From Isoetes taiwanensis (taxonomy: Eukaryota > Streptophyta > Lycopodiopsida > Isoetales > Isoetaceae): DNA of 64,000 bases. The position numbers were made by a program, and so were the translations under genes. A model generated the notes under the pieces. It made no database searches. It had not been told where the DNA came from and saw nothing but the letters and a program-made list of their open reading frames with translations. Location of the stretch: NCBI GenBank assembly GCA_021234155.1, contig JAJEKV010000080.1, forward strand, positions 666,182 to 730,181. Reading direction: 5' to 3'. This document shows, piece by piece, positions 46,066-57,236 of the stretch. Within the stretch, counting starts at the first letter, position 1. The number at the start of each line of letters is the position of its first letter.

Positions 46066-46675
46066 CATAAGTCGTATTTAATTAAAGTGGGACTCATTCC
46101 ATTCCCACTTTTTTTCGGAACTCTGTTATTTTACACAAGAAGGAGCACCCCGACCCGAAAACTGTCCTTAATTCAAATTTTTGTCTGTTACTGTGCATCC
46201 AAGCTTTCTCCCAGTTTTTGTCGGATAGCGAGTCGAGTCCCTGTTTTGGGGCTTATTTGTCATTCAAAATAAGAGTTTTTCGCGTGAGGGTGAATTCCTT
46301 TACCAAGACATTTTGGCTCTATTTTCTTAGGTGGGTAGATAAGAGATCACAAATTCCAACAAAAATTAAGCAAATTGTTTACTTAATCACCAAAAAATAC
46401 TACTTTTGAGATACCTTATATTTATAAATGGGCTCATTACAATATATATTACAGTGGGTGAAGCGACCATAGTGGTCGTATTATCACAATGATTACACCC
46501 TCTTCACACATGAACCACCTAGTGCAAACGGCGCGTGGAGCTCTGTCCAAGTCACGGAGCAACTTACAGACGATAGAAATTTGTATGAGAAGTTCGTTCA
46601 TAGGCCACGTGCTTGTATGTCCAACTGATGTCACCACCCTCTTCTCGGCATCTTTCTTCAATGAACTGGTCTTTT
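46066..46675. mobile_element. Insertion of about 0.6 kb in copia integrase region (unit B)
   Basis: This is the same insertion at the same place as in unit A, so it predates the 32-kb duplication. It shares words with 37405-37800. Confidence 0.65.
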
Positions 46676-46689
46676 CATTGCTAAAAGAG

Positions 46690-48098
46690 CTAAAAGAACT
46701 TTAGATCTGATACACACAAATCTGTGTGGACCTATCAATATTACAAGAATAGAAGGACATAGATATTTTATGACCTTCATAGATGATTTTAGCAGAAGAA
46801 CAAGATGTTATCTGCTAAAGAGAAAAAGTCAAGCCTTTGAAGCCTTGAAATTATTTGTAGCTGAAGTAGAGCTAGAAACAGAAAGAAAAGTTAAATGTAT
46901 AAGATCAGACAGAGGGGGAGGATATTTATCAAAGGAATTCAAGTGGTACTGTGCTAACCGTGGTATTAAAAGACAGTTGACTTGTAGATATTCTCCACAA
47001 CAAAATGGAGTAGCTGAAAGAAAAAATAGGACTCTGCTCAATGTTGTTCGTTCAATGCTAAAATACTCTGGCCTACCAAATTTCTTATGGAGTGAAGCTC
47101 TGAAAGTAGCAGTTCTTATTCAAAACATATTGCCATCTGTAAGTACAAAAGGTACAGTACCTGAAATGATCTGGTCAGGGAAAATTCCTGTTTATGAACA
47201 TTTAAGGTCATTTGGATGTTTGGGTTTTGTTCATACTCCTGAAGAAACTAGAAAAAAACTTGATGATCGAGCATGTATTGCATATATGGTGGGATATGAT
47301 TTGCATTCAAAAGCTTACAGATTATATGATCATGCTCATAGAAAAATCCTAATTAGCAGGGATGTAGTATTCAATGAAAACAAGTTTTACAAAGCAATTC
47401 CTAATATTAATGATGATAATAATTTGAAGGCTAATCAAACTAGTACTGATGTGAAAGAACCAGTTGAGCATACTGCTCAGACTGAGGTTGGAATGCAGGA
47501 TACAAGAGGAATTCTTGACAGTGATAATGAAGATGGAGATGAAGATACAATTGAATCACAAGATACTGAAAGTCTGTCAGAGGTTGAACCTGCAGTTGAA
47601 TCTGCATTACCTGAGGCTGAGATAGCAGAACCTGAACCGGCTGTAATTTTGGCAGAACCTGAACCTGCTATACCCATGGCAAGACCAAAAAGGAAAGCCA
47701 AAAGGACTGAAGCACAAATCTTGGCTGATGAAAGCAAACTTCAACTAGAGTTGCATGGTAGAACTGAAGAAGGAAGAAGTAAAAGGCATCATGGCAGCAA
47801 AGGTGAAATCCATTCTATATTTGATATTCTTGTTTTAGAAACTGATAAGCTGCCAAGTAATTTTGAAGAAGCTATTAAAAGTAATGATTCAGAAAACTGG
47901 AGCAAAGCTATGGAGAATGAGATGCAATCTTTCAAAAGAACAGAAACCTATACTGTGGTTGACAAGCCACCAGGTAAAAATATTGTTGGCAATAAATGGA
48001 TTTTTAGAATAAAGCCAGGCATTGATGGAAAAACAAAAAAGTATAAGGCAAGGTTTGTGGCACAAGCGTTTACTCAGAAGAAAAGGGTTAGATTTTGA
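46690..48098 (+). pseudogene. copia pol: integrase and start of reverse transcriptase (unit B)
   Basis: An open frame from 46770 to 48098 carries the complete DDE integrase core: Asp in FIDDFSR, Asp in IRSDRGGGYLS and Glu in QNGVAERKN. An acidic linker with repeated EPEPA-type words at about 47560-47680 leads into the RT domain (NEMQSFKRTETY, NKWIFRIK). The frame fails at about 48078, where an extra A in AGAAAAGGG shifts GLDFDETFSP out of frame. It is called a pseudogene because the pol reading frame is broken upstream and downstream. Confidence 0.85.
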
Positions 48099-48800
48099 TG
48101 AAACATTCTCACCATTGGTCAAGATTAATAGTTTGAGAATGCTACTAGCCATTGCAAACTCGTGTCACATGGAAATTCATCATATGGATGTAAGCACAGC
48201 ATTTCTTAATGCAAAACTTGAAGAAGAAATCTATTTGAAACCTGCACCAGGATTTGAGGAAGAAGAAGGAAAAGTTTGGAGATTAAACAGGGCAGTCTAT
48301 GGGCTGAAACAAGCACCAAGGGAGTGGTACAAATGTATGGACAATTATCTTCTAGAGCAAGGTTTTGAAAAGTTAAAGTGTGATGGGAATTTATACAGAT
48401 ATAATGCTGGAAAGCAGTGGTGTATTATAGCTTTATATGTTGATGACAATATCATGGTTGCAAATGACAAAGATATTTTGACTCAATGCAAACAACTGCT
48501 CAATAAACGTTCCCAAATGACAGATTTAGGTGAACTTAAAAGGTTTCTTGGCATTGAAGTATACAGGGACAGAAAACATAAACTGCTGACATTGAGCCAG
48601 CAAACTCATATCCTAAATATGTTGAAGAAATTTAATATGCGTGATTGCAACATAGCACAAACTCCCTTAGTACCAGGGCAGAAGATCTCAGCTAATATGT
48701 CTCCAAAAATAGAGAAAGAGAAAAAGCAAATGGAAAATGTGCCTTATAGATCACTGATTGGTTGCTTGTCTTATGTAGCAAATTGCACAAAACCAGATAT
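48022..48800 (+). pseudogene. copia pol: reverse transcriptase (unit B)
   Basis: A nearly complete RT domain: LDFDETFSPLVK, MDVSTAFLNAKLEEEIYLKP, VYGLKQAPREWYK, the catalytic LYVDDNIMV, LKRFLGIEVY and SLIGCLSYVANCTKPDI. It is interrupted after CTKPDI by the transposon that begins at 48801. The continuation, AFGVNLLSRY, is found at 57237 onward. Confidence 0.88.
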
Positions 48801-49142
48801 AACAAAGTTGCGTATTAAACGGGAGCAAATCATTGAAACGAGAGCAAAAGGAATATTCCTCAAAGATTCCTTTTTTTTTACAAAAAAGGGGGTAAAACGA
48901 GGTTAAAAAAAAAAAGATGCATGAAATTCTATTTTGACCCCCCCCCAAATGACTAATTTTTTTTTGCAACGAAAGAATTGACTTTTTTAAAGTGTCACTT
49001 TTCTTAGCAAATAGAATGTTCTTAAAGTATGTTTTAAGAGACAAACTCTAATTTCAGAGGATAAAATATTTAACAAAAAATTGAAGTAAGTCCAGAATCG
49101 AAACAGTAGTATTCTCAAAAATTGAAGATAGAATCTTCATAT

Positions 49143-52100
49143 TCACATGCAAAATTTACGCCTTTTTCTAAGACTCCGCTTATGTGCAAAAGTGTGAGGA
49201 GTGATGAGAGAGGGATCCAGGACGCCTTCATATTCATTTATGCCATCGCCATCACCTTCACTTCTTTCATCATCATCCGAGGAAGTGCTTGAGTTATCTT
49301 CCTCATCACTATCAACAGACATCTGAAGCATTGTCACCACCTTCTTCATCATCTTCTTCGTAATTACAAGCTTTTTTAAGCAAATTGATAGTCTTCATGT
49401 AGACGATTGTCGATTTCAATTTAAAATCATAGCACAAAATAGTCACGCCATTAAGGTTCAGCTCGTCCCTACAACCCACCTTCTTGACTTTCTCCCTTTT
49501 CCTTGGCTTCTCATTTCTAACTCATATCTACCTTCAAAAGCATTTTCTCGAAAGCGTGTTGCAAGCCAATGAATCTTGAGTTTAGTGACTAAGCCTTCCT
49601 CCTTGACTGTGGTCAAGCACTTTTGCTATCCGTAATCCGCCGACCTTTGTCATCCTCCTCACTCGGAAGAGCAATTAGCATACCTTTGGTAATTTCTCGT
49701 GATATTACCTTGAGGCTCATTCCCCGCCTTTGGTCCGAGGTACATGACTCGTCCTCCTCGTTTTCATCTAGAGGTGCAAATGTAGCAATCGCTTGGACCC
49801 GCTTTGGTGTTTGGGGTTGATGGAAGGTGTTAGGCCATTGAAATGGTTCTTGCAACCGCCTTAGAGCTATATTTTGTACAACAATTTTCTCTGCTCGAGA
49901 AAGAAATTACTCCACCACATCCGATCTTCTTCTAAGAAGTACTTCAAGCCTCGAGGAAATTCCATTTTCAATGGCTTTTAAGGATGACTCGGGGTACTTT
50001 TCTTCCTCGCTTGGACTCCTTAGGATTTTTGAGAGCAAGTTGTTCAAAGACGCTCTATGAAGGAAGTGTCCGAATATATTTAAGGAAGCTGCAATCCCTC
50101 CTGGTGGACTCCAAATCCTTAGTTGTGGTATACTTCTTCCCTCAGAAGAAGCTTTGGCCATCCTTCAAGTAGAACTTGATATGATGTCGAAAGGTGAGAT
50201 CATTCAACTTGTTCACAAAATTTGTTCTCTCGCTTGAACGCTGAGAGAAAACAAACTCTCTAAAATCAGCAGCCTTTTAAGAAGATCGACCAATCGGAGT
50301 AGGAGTGTAAGAATCTTCAATAATTCAACTAAAGAAGGAAGACGTAAAAGCCTTCTTCCTTCTAAGGCTAACGTAAAATCAATAACATTTGTCAATCTGA
50401 TCATGAGTGTGGCCTACAAGTAAGAAACCGAGCTTCACTTTTCTAAAGATCCCTAGCTCCACTAACATGGCACAAGAGACGCAAAAGAGTGTTTGATTCT
50501 TGTTCTCCCTTGTAGTATTGTCAAGTTGCAAATAAAGCACCGGTGGTAATTGCTCTTGCTCGCACAGACCTTGTTAAGAATTGTAATTGTGAGGTTCGGT
50601 CACCATGCAAGTTTGGATACGCCAAAAATACTTTGCACTTTAGACTTCCTTTGAAGACTATAGCTCCTACAAGGTGGACCTTAACAAAACATTCCTCCGC
50701 ACATCCTTAGGAATGTTCAAGAAATGTGGTAGAGTTGTTTTTTTTTGGTCCATTCCATCAATCACAAATGTATTACATGTATTGCAAAGGGACGCTCAAG
50801 AGCTTTTTTCTATGCTTGGCAAGCTTTCTTCTCTCTCACGCTTGTTGTTCACGATGTGTCCGGCAAGGTTCTCATTGCACAATATCTCAGAGAAGAAATC
50901 AGGTCAAAACATTTTCTCTCAAACAAGTGAGAGATTGGAGAACATGAGCTTACTTCTTTTCGACCTCTGCCTTTGCAGCTTCTTTGTTGACTCTTTAATT
51001 CTCGCACACCTCGAAAGCAAAATGCATTATTCTATGTTTTCTAGGAATTTTCACAAGACCAATTCACTTTTCCACATACCGTGAAGTGTGAGTAAGAGAT
51101 GTGTCAAGCCGAAAGTGCAAGTCTCTTTGTACTCATTGAAAACATCTTTTTGGTGATGTTATCGCTTAAATGATACATGTTGTCGTTAGGTAGCTTCTCA
51201 CATGTTTCTCTAAAATATTTCTCCATCCATGACACAAAGAAGAAGGGCATGCATGGTTACAACTCTTCTTGGTCCACAATGATCATCGATTGCTGGATTT
51301 TTGTCCGCCTTTTGTGTATTCTAGACATTCTCGTGGACCCTAAATGGTGGACAACCATAAAGCATTTCGCAAAACTTCTTGACGGTTAATGTAGTGCAAG
51401 AAGGTGTTATGGTCTGGTCTTACATGATAAGCTAAGTAGGCATTCTGTCCGCGCAATGTCATGGAACTCAGAAGTTGTCTCTAACCGCCAGTAATTTAGC
51501 CATATTAAATCTGTTGATGCAACCCAATGAGCAGCATTTAGTTCTCAAAAGTCTCCTCATTTTGTGTTCATCCATAAGATTTCTTCTTCTTGCAGAGGAG
51601 CACGCCCTCAAACCAAAATCCACCTTGAATTTCTTTGAAGATTGGCTTGAGAACATGTAATCTCTTTGTTCCTCGTTGGTGTCTTCATCTTCTGATGAAA
51701 CTTCTACTCTGGGGGTGACTTCCTCCGTCCTGAGTGGTGTGCTTGTAGAGGAAAACAGACCACGTGAAGTTGTTCCCTAATAGGCGGGGTACAAAGAGTT
51801 AAAGGATGGTGATGGCCCATAAGAGGTTGTGGCATCACCGTTTCTTGTACCATCTTGAAAAGGAGTTCTTGCAAACATCTCCTTTAGAGCGGACTAGAAT
51901 TCTCAAGAATCCATGTGTCACAACCCGTTGTTGTGTGAAGAGGAGTGCATGCCGAGCCGTCGTCCCTCATTTGTAGTGAAGTCCCGTGAGAGAAATTGTA
52001 GTGAATCTCACGCCTTCTTTACTTTCTCGTGTTCCTTGTATGTTTGGATGAAGGGGCTAAGCAACAAATGGGGGTAGCTTGTTCTTGAACACCCGCTGTT

Positions 52101-52396
52101 GTGGAGCTTCCATAGGTGGTCCCGGGATGGAACAAAGGGTGATGGCAACATGTCTCAACCGGTGGTGATTCTTTGGAAGGAGATGCCGCAGGCCGCCTAC
52201 GTGACTTGGTGACGGTTGGAAGGGTGGTGGAAGTCCGTTACGGCCGGACTCGGTGTGTCTTCGAAGCAACAACGATGAAGCAGAGGTAGGAGCCTGAGAA
52301 TGCCTGGTCTTCACTAGAAATGACGCTTGTTCCCAAGCCGTCCTCCTCGAACCGCACGAAGTTTGAGACAACAAAAGGTGGTGGAAGCTTGTTCAT
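49143..52396 (-). pseudogene. DUF7869-type putative transposase gene (unit B)
   Basis: This is the unit B copy, from an ATG at 52396 to the stop at 49143. The most readable part is the catalytic-like core on the minus strand: DGMDQKKTTLPHFLNIPKD at 50761 and down; VHLVGAIVFKG; a continuous frame LPPVLYLQLDN, then ENKN, then LVELGIFRKVKLGFLLVGHT ending HDQID at 50535-50392. The C-terminus, 49352-49143, is acidic (SDEEDNSSTSSDDDE) and then basic. The family is widely associated with repeats, and conserved Asp residues in DGMDQ and QLDN suggest an RNase H-like nuclease; that is inference. It is divergent to the methyltransferase gene, sharing the array-bearing intergenic region 52397-53090. Whether introns exist is unclear. 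Confidence 0.68.
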
Positions 52397-52799
52397 GAAG
52401 CGTTCGCCATCTTAACAACCGCAAAAATAGTAAAGAGATTTGAGAAACTTTCAGAATGCAGCTTTTCTTATTCCCTCAATACACGCCTATGAGTACAAGT
52501 AGAAGTTCCAAAGACTAATCAAGTGAAAGTCAAAATAAAAGCTATTCGAATACACAAGAGTAGGATAGTAAAGCTAAACGTATTCCGCTTCACATAGAAA
52601 AAAAAGAGAAAGACGAAAAGGATACCTTTAAAAGGTAATTTCGGGCGCCTTCGCCATGTATTCCAGCCTCGAGCTCGAGTTGCCAGCCAAATACTTCGAT
52701 TATAATATTCGAGACCGTATTCGATTCACATAGAGTGAACATGGACAGTCAAGAAGAAAGTACAACGCATAATCATTTGCATGTTCGTTTCTTATTCTC

Positions 52800-53065
52800 G
52801 AACACACTATCGCCTTCCCTCGGGCTTAAAAGTGTATTCGAATACACTTTGGCCTTCACTTGAAGGCTTAAAGTGTATTCCGAATACACTTTCGCCACCG
52901 GCTTAAAGTGTATAGCAAAAGTGTATTCCTGGACACACTTTCGCCTTCAAGAAAGGCCAAAGTGTATTCCGAATACACTTTTTCAAGTGAAAGGTTGTGT
53001 ATTCCTCCACACTTTCGCCTCGATGAAAGTTTTTCTAAAGTGTATTCCCAATACACTTTCGTTTT
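52800..53065 (+). repeat. Palindrome array 1, GTGTATTC(N)GAATACAC (unit B)
   Basis: This is the unit B copy, with about seven sites, several in the 17-bp form GTGTATTCCGAATACAC. Spacers again pair as GGCCTTCACTTGAAGGC. The array sits about 0.4 kb from the transposase start and immediately before the methyltransferase gene. Confidence 0.85.
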
Positions 53066-54945
53066 TTAGGTTTTAAGAGGTTACTTTTCCATGCTTTTTT
53101 TAGTTATTTTAGGCTTTTTTTTCTGCCTTTAAAAGCTTGTTTAGACCTGTTTCTTCGTCAAGATTGCGCGTTTTTTGGCATTTTTGTCCTCTTTTTGCCC
53201 TCTTTTTTTCCCTTTTGCAAGACATTTTGTATTCGAATAGTTTTTGGCCACTGCTTTCTAACAAGGTCGTGTTTACAAACAATTTGTAATGCACAAGAAG
53301 GCAGCAAGAAACAACAGAAGAGGCCCCTTAAAATCCCACAGAAACCGCACCCACAGAGAAGGCTTGAGGAGTCACCGCCTACTATCTACTTAAAAACTTT
53401 CAAACTCAATGGTTCTTTACAAGGGGTACTTCGAAAGTACAAAGACCCTTACTTTCCTACATGTGTCCGTTGGAGCCCTCGAACCAAAAGGTAATGATGA
53501 CATGGAATTTGTCCGCATGGGCACCATCCTTGCCGCGGAGTGAAGTAGCCGGGGAGTCCTGGCGTAGGGAGACTGCTCTTTTCGCACATCCCAAGGCTTT
53601 ATTCATGTTGATGAATCCTACCTTAGAGTGGTGAAAGTAAATCCACATCCTCTTTACAAGTATGTTTCTCACCACCAACAAGAAGTCGCCTGCTCCATCA
53701 TTAATTACGCTCAAGCAATAACGAATGCAGGACTTCCCCTACAAATGAAGTCAAACAAGGGGAAGAGGATAACCTAGAGAGCCCGAAAGCAAAGGCATCA
53801 TCACCATCCGGGAGTCCATCGAGACCAAGAAAGGCCACCGCCACCACCACCAAAGCGGCAAAGGCAAACCGCTGCCGCTAAAGAGCCTAAAAAGCAAACG
53901 GCTTTGATTGCAAATGTAAGATGCCCCCCGAGGCACAAAAGAAGAAGAAGGGGAAAGGCAAAGCACCTCGGTGTTGCTTTTAAAGAAAAAAAAAAAAGTT
54001 GATAAAACATCCGAGAAAATGGAGGAGATAAACCCGCACAAGTTTGTGCAAGGTGTCATTTATTTGCCGGGCCACTTGTATGAAGCTTCCAATCAAAAAA
54101 TGAAGTCGGGTGAAAGGCCACTTCAGGTTCGCAAAAAATTTACCATCACTTGAGGAACCCGAAAGACGTAATAAGGAGCAATCCAAATGCTCATGTGGCC
54201 CCAATAGTTGTCCTTGTTGACGATGGAGCAAAGGCAAAACCCCCGTGACTATGACAGAAAAACGCAGAGACCTACACTCACTACGCCTTGGGAGGCAATC
54301 ACAGCCTTCAAGGCAAGAAGGCAACTTTATAAAGAGAAGAAGAACCCGAGGTACCTCTCCGCCCTCCTCGCAACAAGCATCGCGGGTCTTACCGATGAAG
54401 AAGCGAAAATCGCTGCCAACACCCACAATGCCGACAACGAAATATAAACTAAAGATGAGCTTCGGCGACAAGATCCTGCTTCATGCACGTGGAGTAATGT
54501 AATTTTCAAGGAAACGTACGGTGAGGACCTCAAGAAGCCGCTTTTTCTTTGGAGCTTAAGGAGGCGTGTGCCATTGAATGTCCTCACGAGGCCAATAAAA
54601 GGCGCTCTCATTGGCCACGATAACCGGTTTCAATTAGCTTTTAGAGATGGCAAGGTAAGCACAAAACGATTCCGTAATAACAAATCAACTATCTCACGCG
54701 GAAATCTTTTTGAACAGATTTGGGAACCCGTGACGAGATATTTTCAATGTTCGAACGAGGGGAGTTAAAGAGCAAGGGCAAGGAGACGCCCAAGAAAAAA
54801 TCATCCGACGCGCCCCAAAAAGAAATGACCATTACCGGCCGGGTGAAAATGCGTGGCTTCTCCGACACGTAGATTCCGAGAGGCTTCTCCAAAAAGTTGT
54901 TGATAAGGAGTTTAGCCTAGAAGAAATGTCAAAGGAATTGCACAA

Positions 54946-55365
54946 GTAAGATCTCTCCCACAAACTTTACTCTTTAGACGCTAGAGTCCCAAAACATCGG
55001 GGTAGATAGTGTATTCCGTATCACACATACCTTTTTCACATGGGCACCGTGGTATTCCGAATACACAATGCTTTTCTAGAGACAAGCAATGTGTATTCCT
55101 AATACACATTGCCCATGTAAAGGAAGGCATGTGTATTCGAATACACATGTCCTCTTCTAAAAGTATTGTGTATTCCGTATACACATTGCTTCCTTCAGAG
55201 ATGCAATGTGTATTCCGAATACACAATGCATTTTGTTTCGAGGTAGCATCACCAAGCAACCAGGCTTTGTATTCCGTATCACGCTTAGCTTGACTTTTAC
55301 TTGTTTTTCTTCTACTTTGACTTGTTCCTCACTTTTTAACTCATTCTTTCCTTAATGTCTTGCAG
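54946..55365 (+). other. Intron of methyltransferase gene carrying array 2 (unit B)
   Basis: The donor is CACAA|GTAAGATC and the acceptor is TAATGTCTTGCAG|CC. The two flanking exons join in phase (AA|C, Asn). Most of its 420 bp is array 2. Confidence 0.62.
55008..55290 (+). repeat. Palindrome array 2, TGTGTATTC(N)GAATACACA (unit B)
   Basis: Seven sites, most in the form TGTGTATTCCGAATACACA or with centre CCTAA or CCGTA. The extended arms GCAATG/CATTGC make palindromes of up to about 27 bp. The array lies inside intron 54946-55365. Confidence 0.82.
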
Positions 55366-57236
55366 CCAAAAGAACGTCATAACATGTCAAACATGTTTGA
55401 TGGAGCAGCTAAACGTAGAGACATGGGAAAGGTGCAAGGAACTCTACCCAATAGCCACTTCTGACGAGCGCATTGTGCAATATGCACCAAATTTTGAGGG
55501 CTGGGTAAGTACTCTCAACATTCCTCGTCTTTGCACACACGATCTCCTTACAGTTGTTGTTTTTGTTTTTCCTCAGAGCAAAAAGAAAAACAAAGACCTT
55601 CCCGAGGGATTTATGCATTTGGTTAGAACAACACGGGAAGAGAGGTCGTTAGTCGAAGAAGAACCTTCACCGGTGGAGCCGTAACCATCCCACTCACTTT
55701 AAAACTTTTGAATTGAGAGATTTTGCATGTTTGATCAAAACAATTTATATTCAATCATTCACGGTGATTGCACAATTCCTAACCTTGTCTGAACGGTTAA
55801 GAACTTTTTAGATGGTACCCCTGCATGACTTCACTTTGGTTATTGTTGATCTTCCCAATCATTCGGGTTTAAGCTTAAAGACAAAGCCAGACTTCAATTA
55901 TTACGACCAGCCCTTCAAATTTTCAGAATTTAATGCTTTTATTGATGGAATCAAGCAGATCACAACGGCTAAACATTGGCGCTTAGTTACTTTCCATTCG
56001 AAAGCATGCACCGCTTGGTAGAATCAGCTTTCAAAACCACTTTGGTTCTCCAACAGCAGATATGAAAACCTTGTTCTGTAAAGTCTTATTCCGTATCACG
56101 CTTATTTTCTCTTTGATTACGTAGTGTATTCCTAATAGTATTTCCCTGCTTCGGTTTTCAAGTGTTTTCTTGTTTTTGCTAACATCACTTTAAATGTTTC
56201 ACTAGGTACAAAACGAACATCAACTACCATGGTGGAGGTCCAAGGTTGCTTAGCAAGGTAGAGTACCTTCATGTAGCTTATTGGAGTTTTGATGGGAAGA
56301 GGACCATGGAACACTTCAACACCGCCGCCACTGTCAAAAACTTTTCAAACGCCCTTGAGTTTCCAGCAGCCTTACGTAAATTGCGGACCCAACCGCACAA
56401 GGCAGATTGTGAATCACTACCGTAAACCACAAAGCTCATCAACCATCTCCGGACATGTTCTCGCCCGTGAGATTGGGTGCTTGATGCTTTCTCGTTCTCG
56501 TACTACTATCGCATGTGCACTTAAGAAGGGCCGCAAATCGTAGCCGTGGATATTGATAAGGATGTCGTTAATTTTGTGAAGATGAGACCGGGTCTGCCTT
56601 TACCTACTTTACCGCATCTAACATCAAGAGCTAGGGGCCAAGTCTTCATCCGATTATGCTAAACTAACGCCCTCGAGATACAAAAACCTCCATTCTCCAA
56701 ATTTCACTAGACGATGAGGCAACCTTTGCAGAGCTTAAAGAAGTAGCTTTAGCTACCATTCCAGAGGACAAGGAGGATACAAAACTTAAGTCTCCAGCAA
56801 AGGAGCAGCCGGCACAGAAGGACGAGACGGCAGAGAGCAGCCAAAAAAATGATGAGGACTATGATATAGATCTTTGACTACTGCATATTAAAATTATCAT
56901 TATTTATTACAATGAATCTTCTATATTGATGTACGAAAATTTATTAAAAACATATTACTTTTTTTTCCTCTCCATTTTGGTGCTTGTTTTTTTTCATGCT
57001 TTCAGTCTCTTCAAGTCTCTGCCTAAATTTCGCTATTTGTATGATTTCTGTTTCATAAGTACAAAGTTATCGCCTAATAATGGCCCAAAATTACACGAAA
57101 AAAAATGCAAAAACCTCTAGAAATTCTCAACAACTTTCAAAAAAGGCTTATTTTAGAAACATGGTGTTTTTTAAAAGGGAATCTTTGAAACGGGAGTGAT
57201 GCAACACTCCCGTTTAATTTGCTATCGTGTTATATA

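Larger units (their letters stand above)
53091..56877 (+). pseudogene. Transposon gene with C-terminal DNA amino-methyltransferase domain (unit B)
   Basis: Predicted to transfer a methyl group from S-adenosylmethionine to an exocyclic amino group in DNA (N4-cytosine or N6-adenine). Inferred introns are 54655-54717, 54946-55365 (holding array 2), 55505-55576 and about 56078-56205; all are GT-AG and phases agree with the motifs. Blocks are LKTFKLNGSLQGVLRKYKDP, FRTSQGFIHVDESYLRVVKV, a Lys-rich region, KCSCGPNSCPC near 54190, FSLEEMSKELH, ITCQTCLMEQLNVETW, HGDCT at 55760, DFTLVIVDLP at 55830-55856 (reads DLPN here, DLPYG in unit A), AKHWRLVTFHS, YKTNINYHGGG, GTT-IACALKKGR near 56500, VAVDID near 56545, and an acidic end DEDYDIDL. 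The domain resembles bacterial N6/N4 methylases (Pfam N6_N4_Mtase type) more than plant MT-A70 (DPPW). The frame is broken in several places, so activity of this copy is doubtful. Confidence 0.7.
48801..57231 (+). mobile_element. DNA transposon with transposase and DNA methyltransferase genes (unit B)
   Basis: This is the unit B copy, 8.43 kb, at the same copia position with flanking ATAT at 48797-48800 and 57232-57235. The left end reads AACAAAGTTGCGTATTAAAC, then GGGAG. The right end is its imperfect complement, CTCCCGTTTAATTTGCTATC then GTGTT. The subterminal hairpin is at 57189-57214. The insertion predates the 32-kb duplication because both units share it. Coding frames are interrupted many times in both copies, but at different positions, which allows the ancestral frame to be followed. 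Confidence 0.82.
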
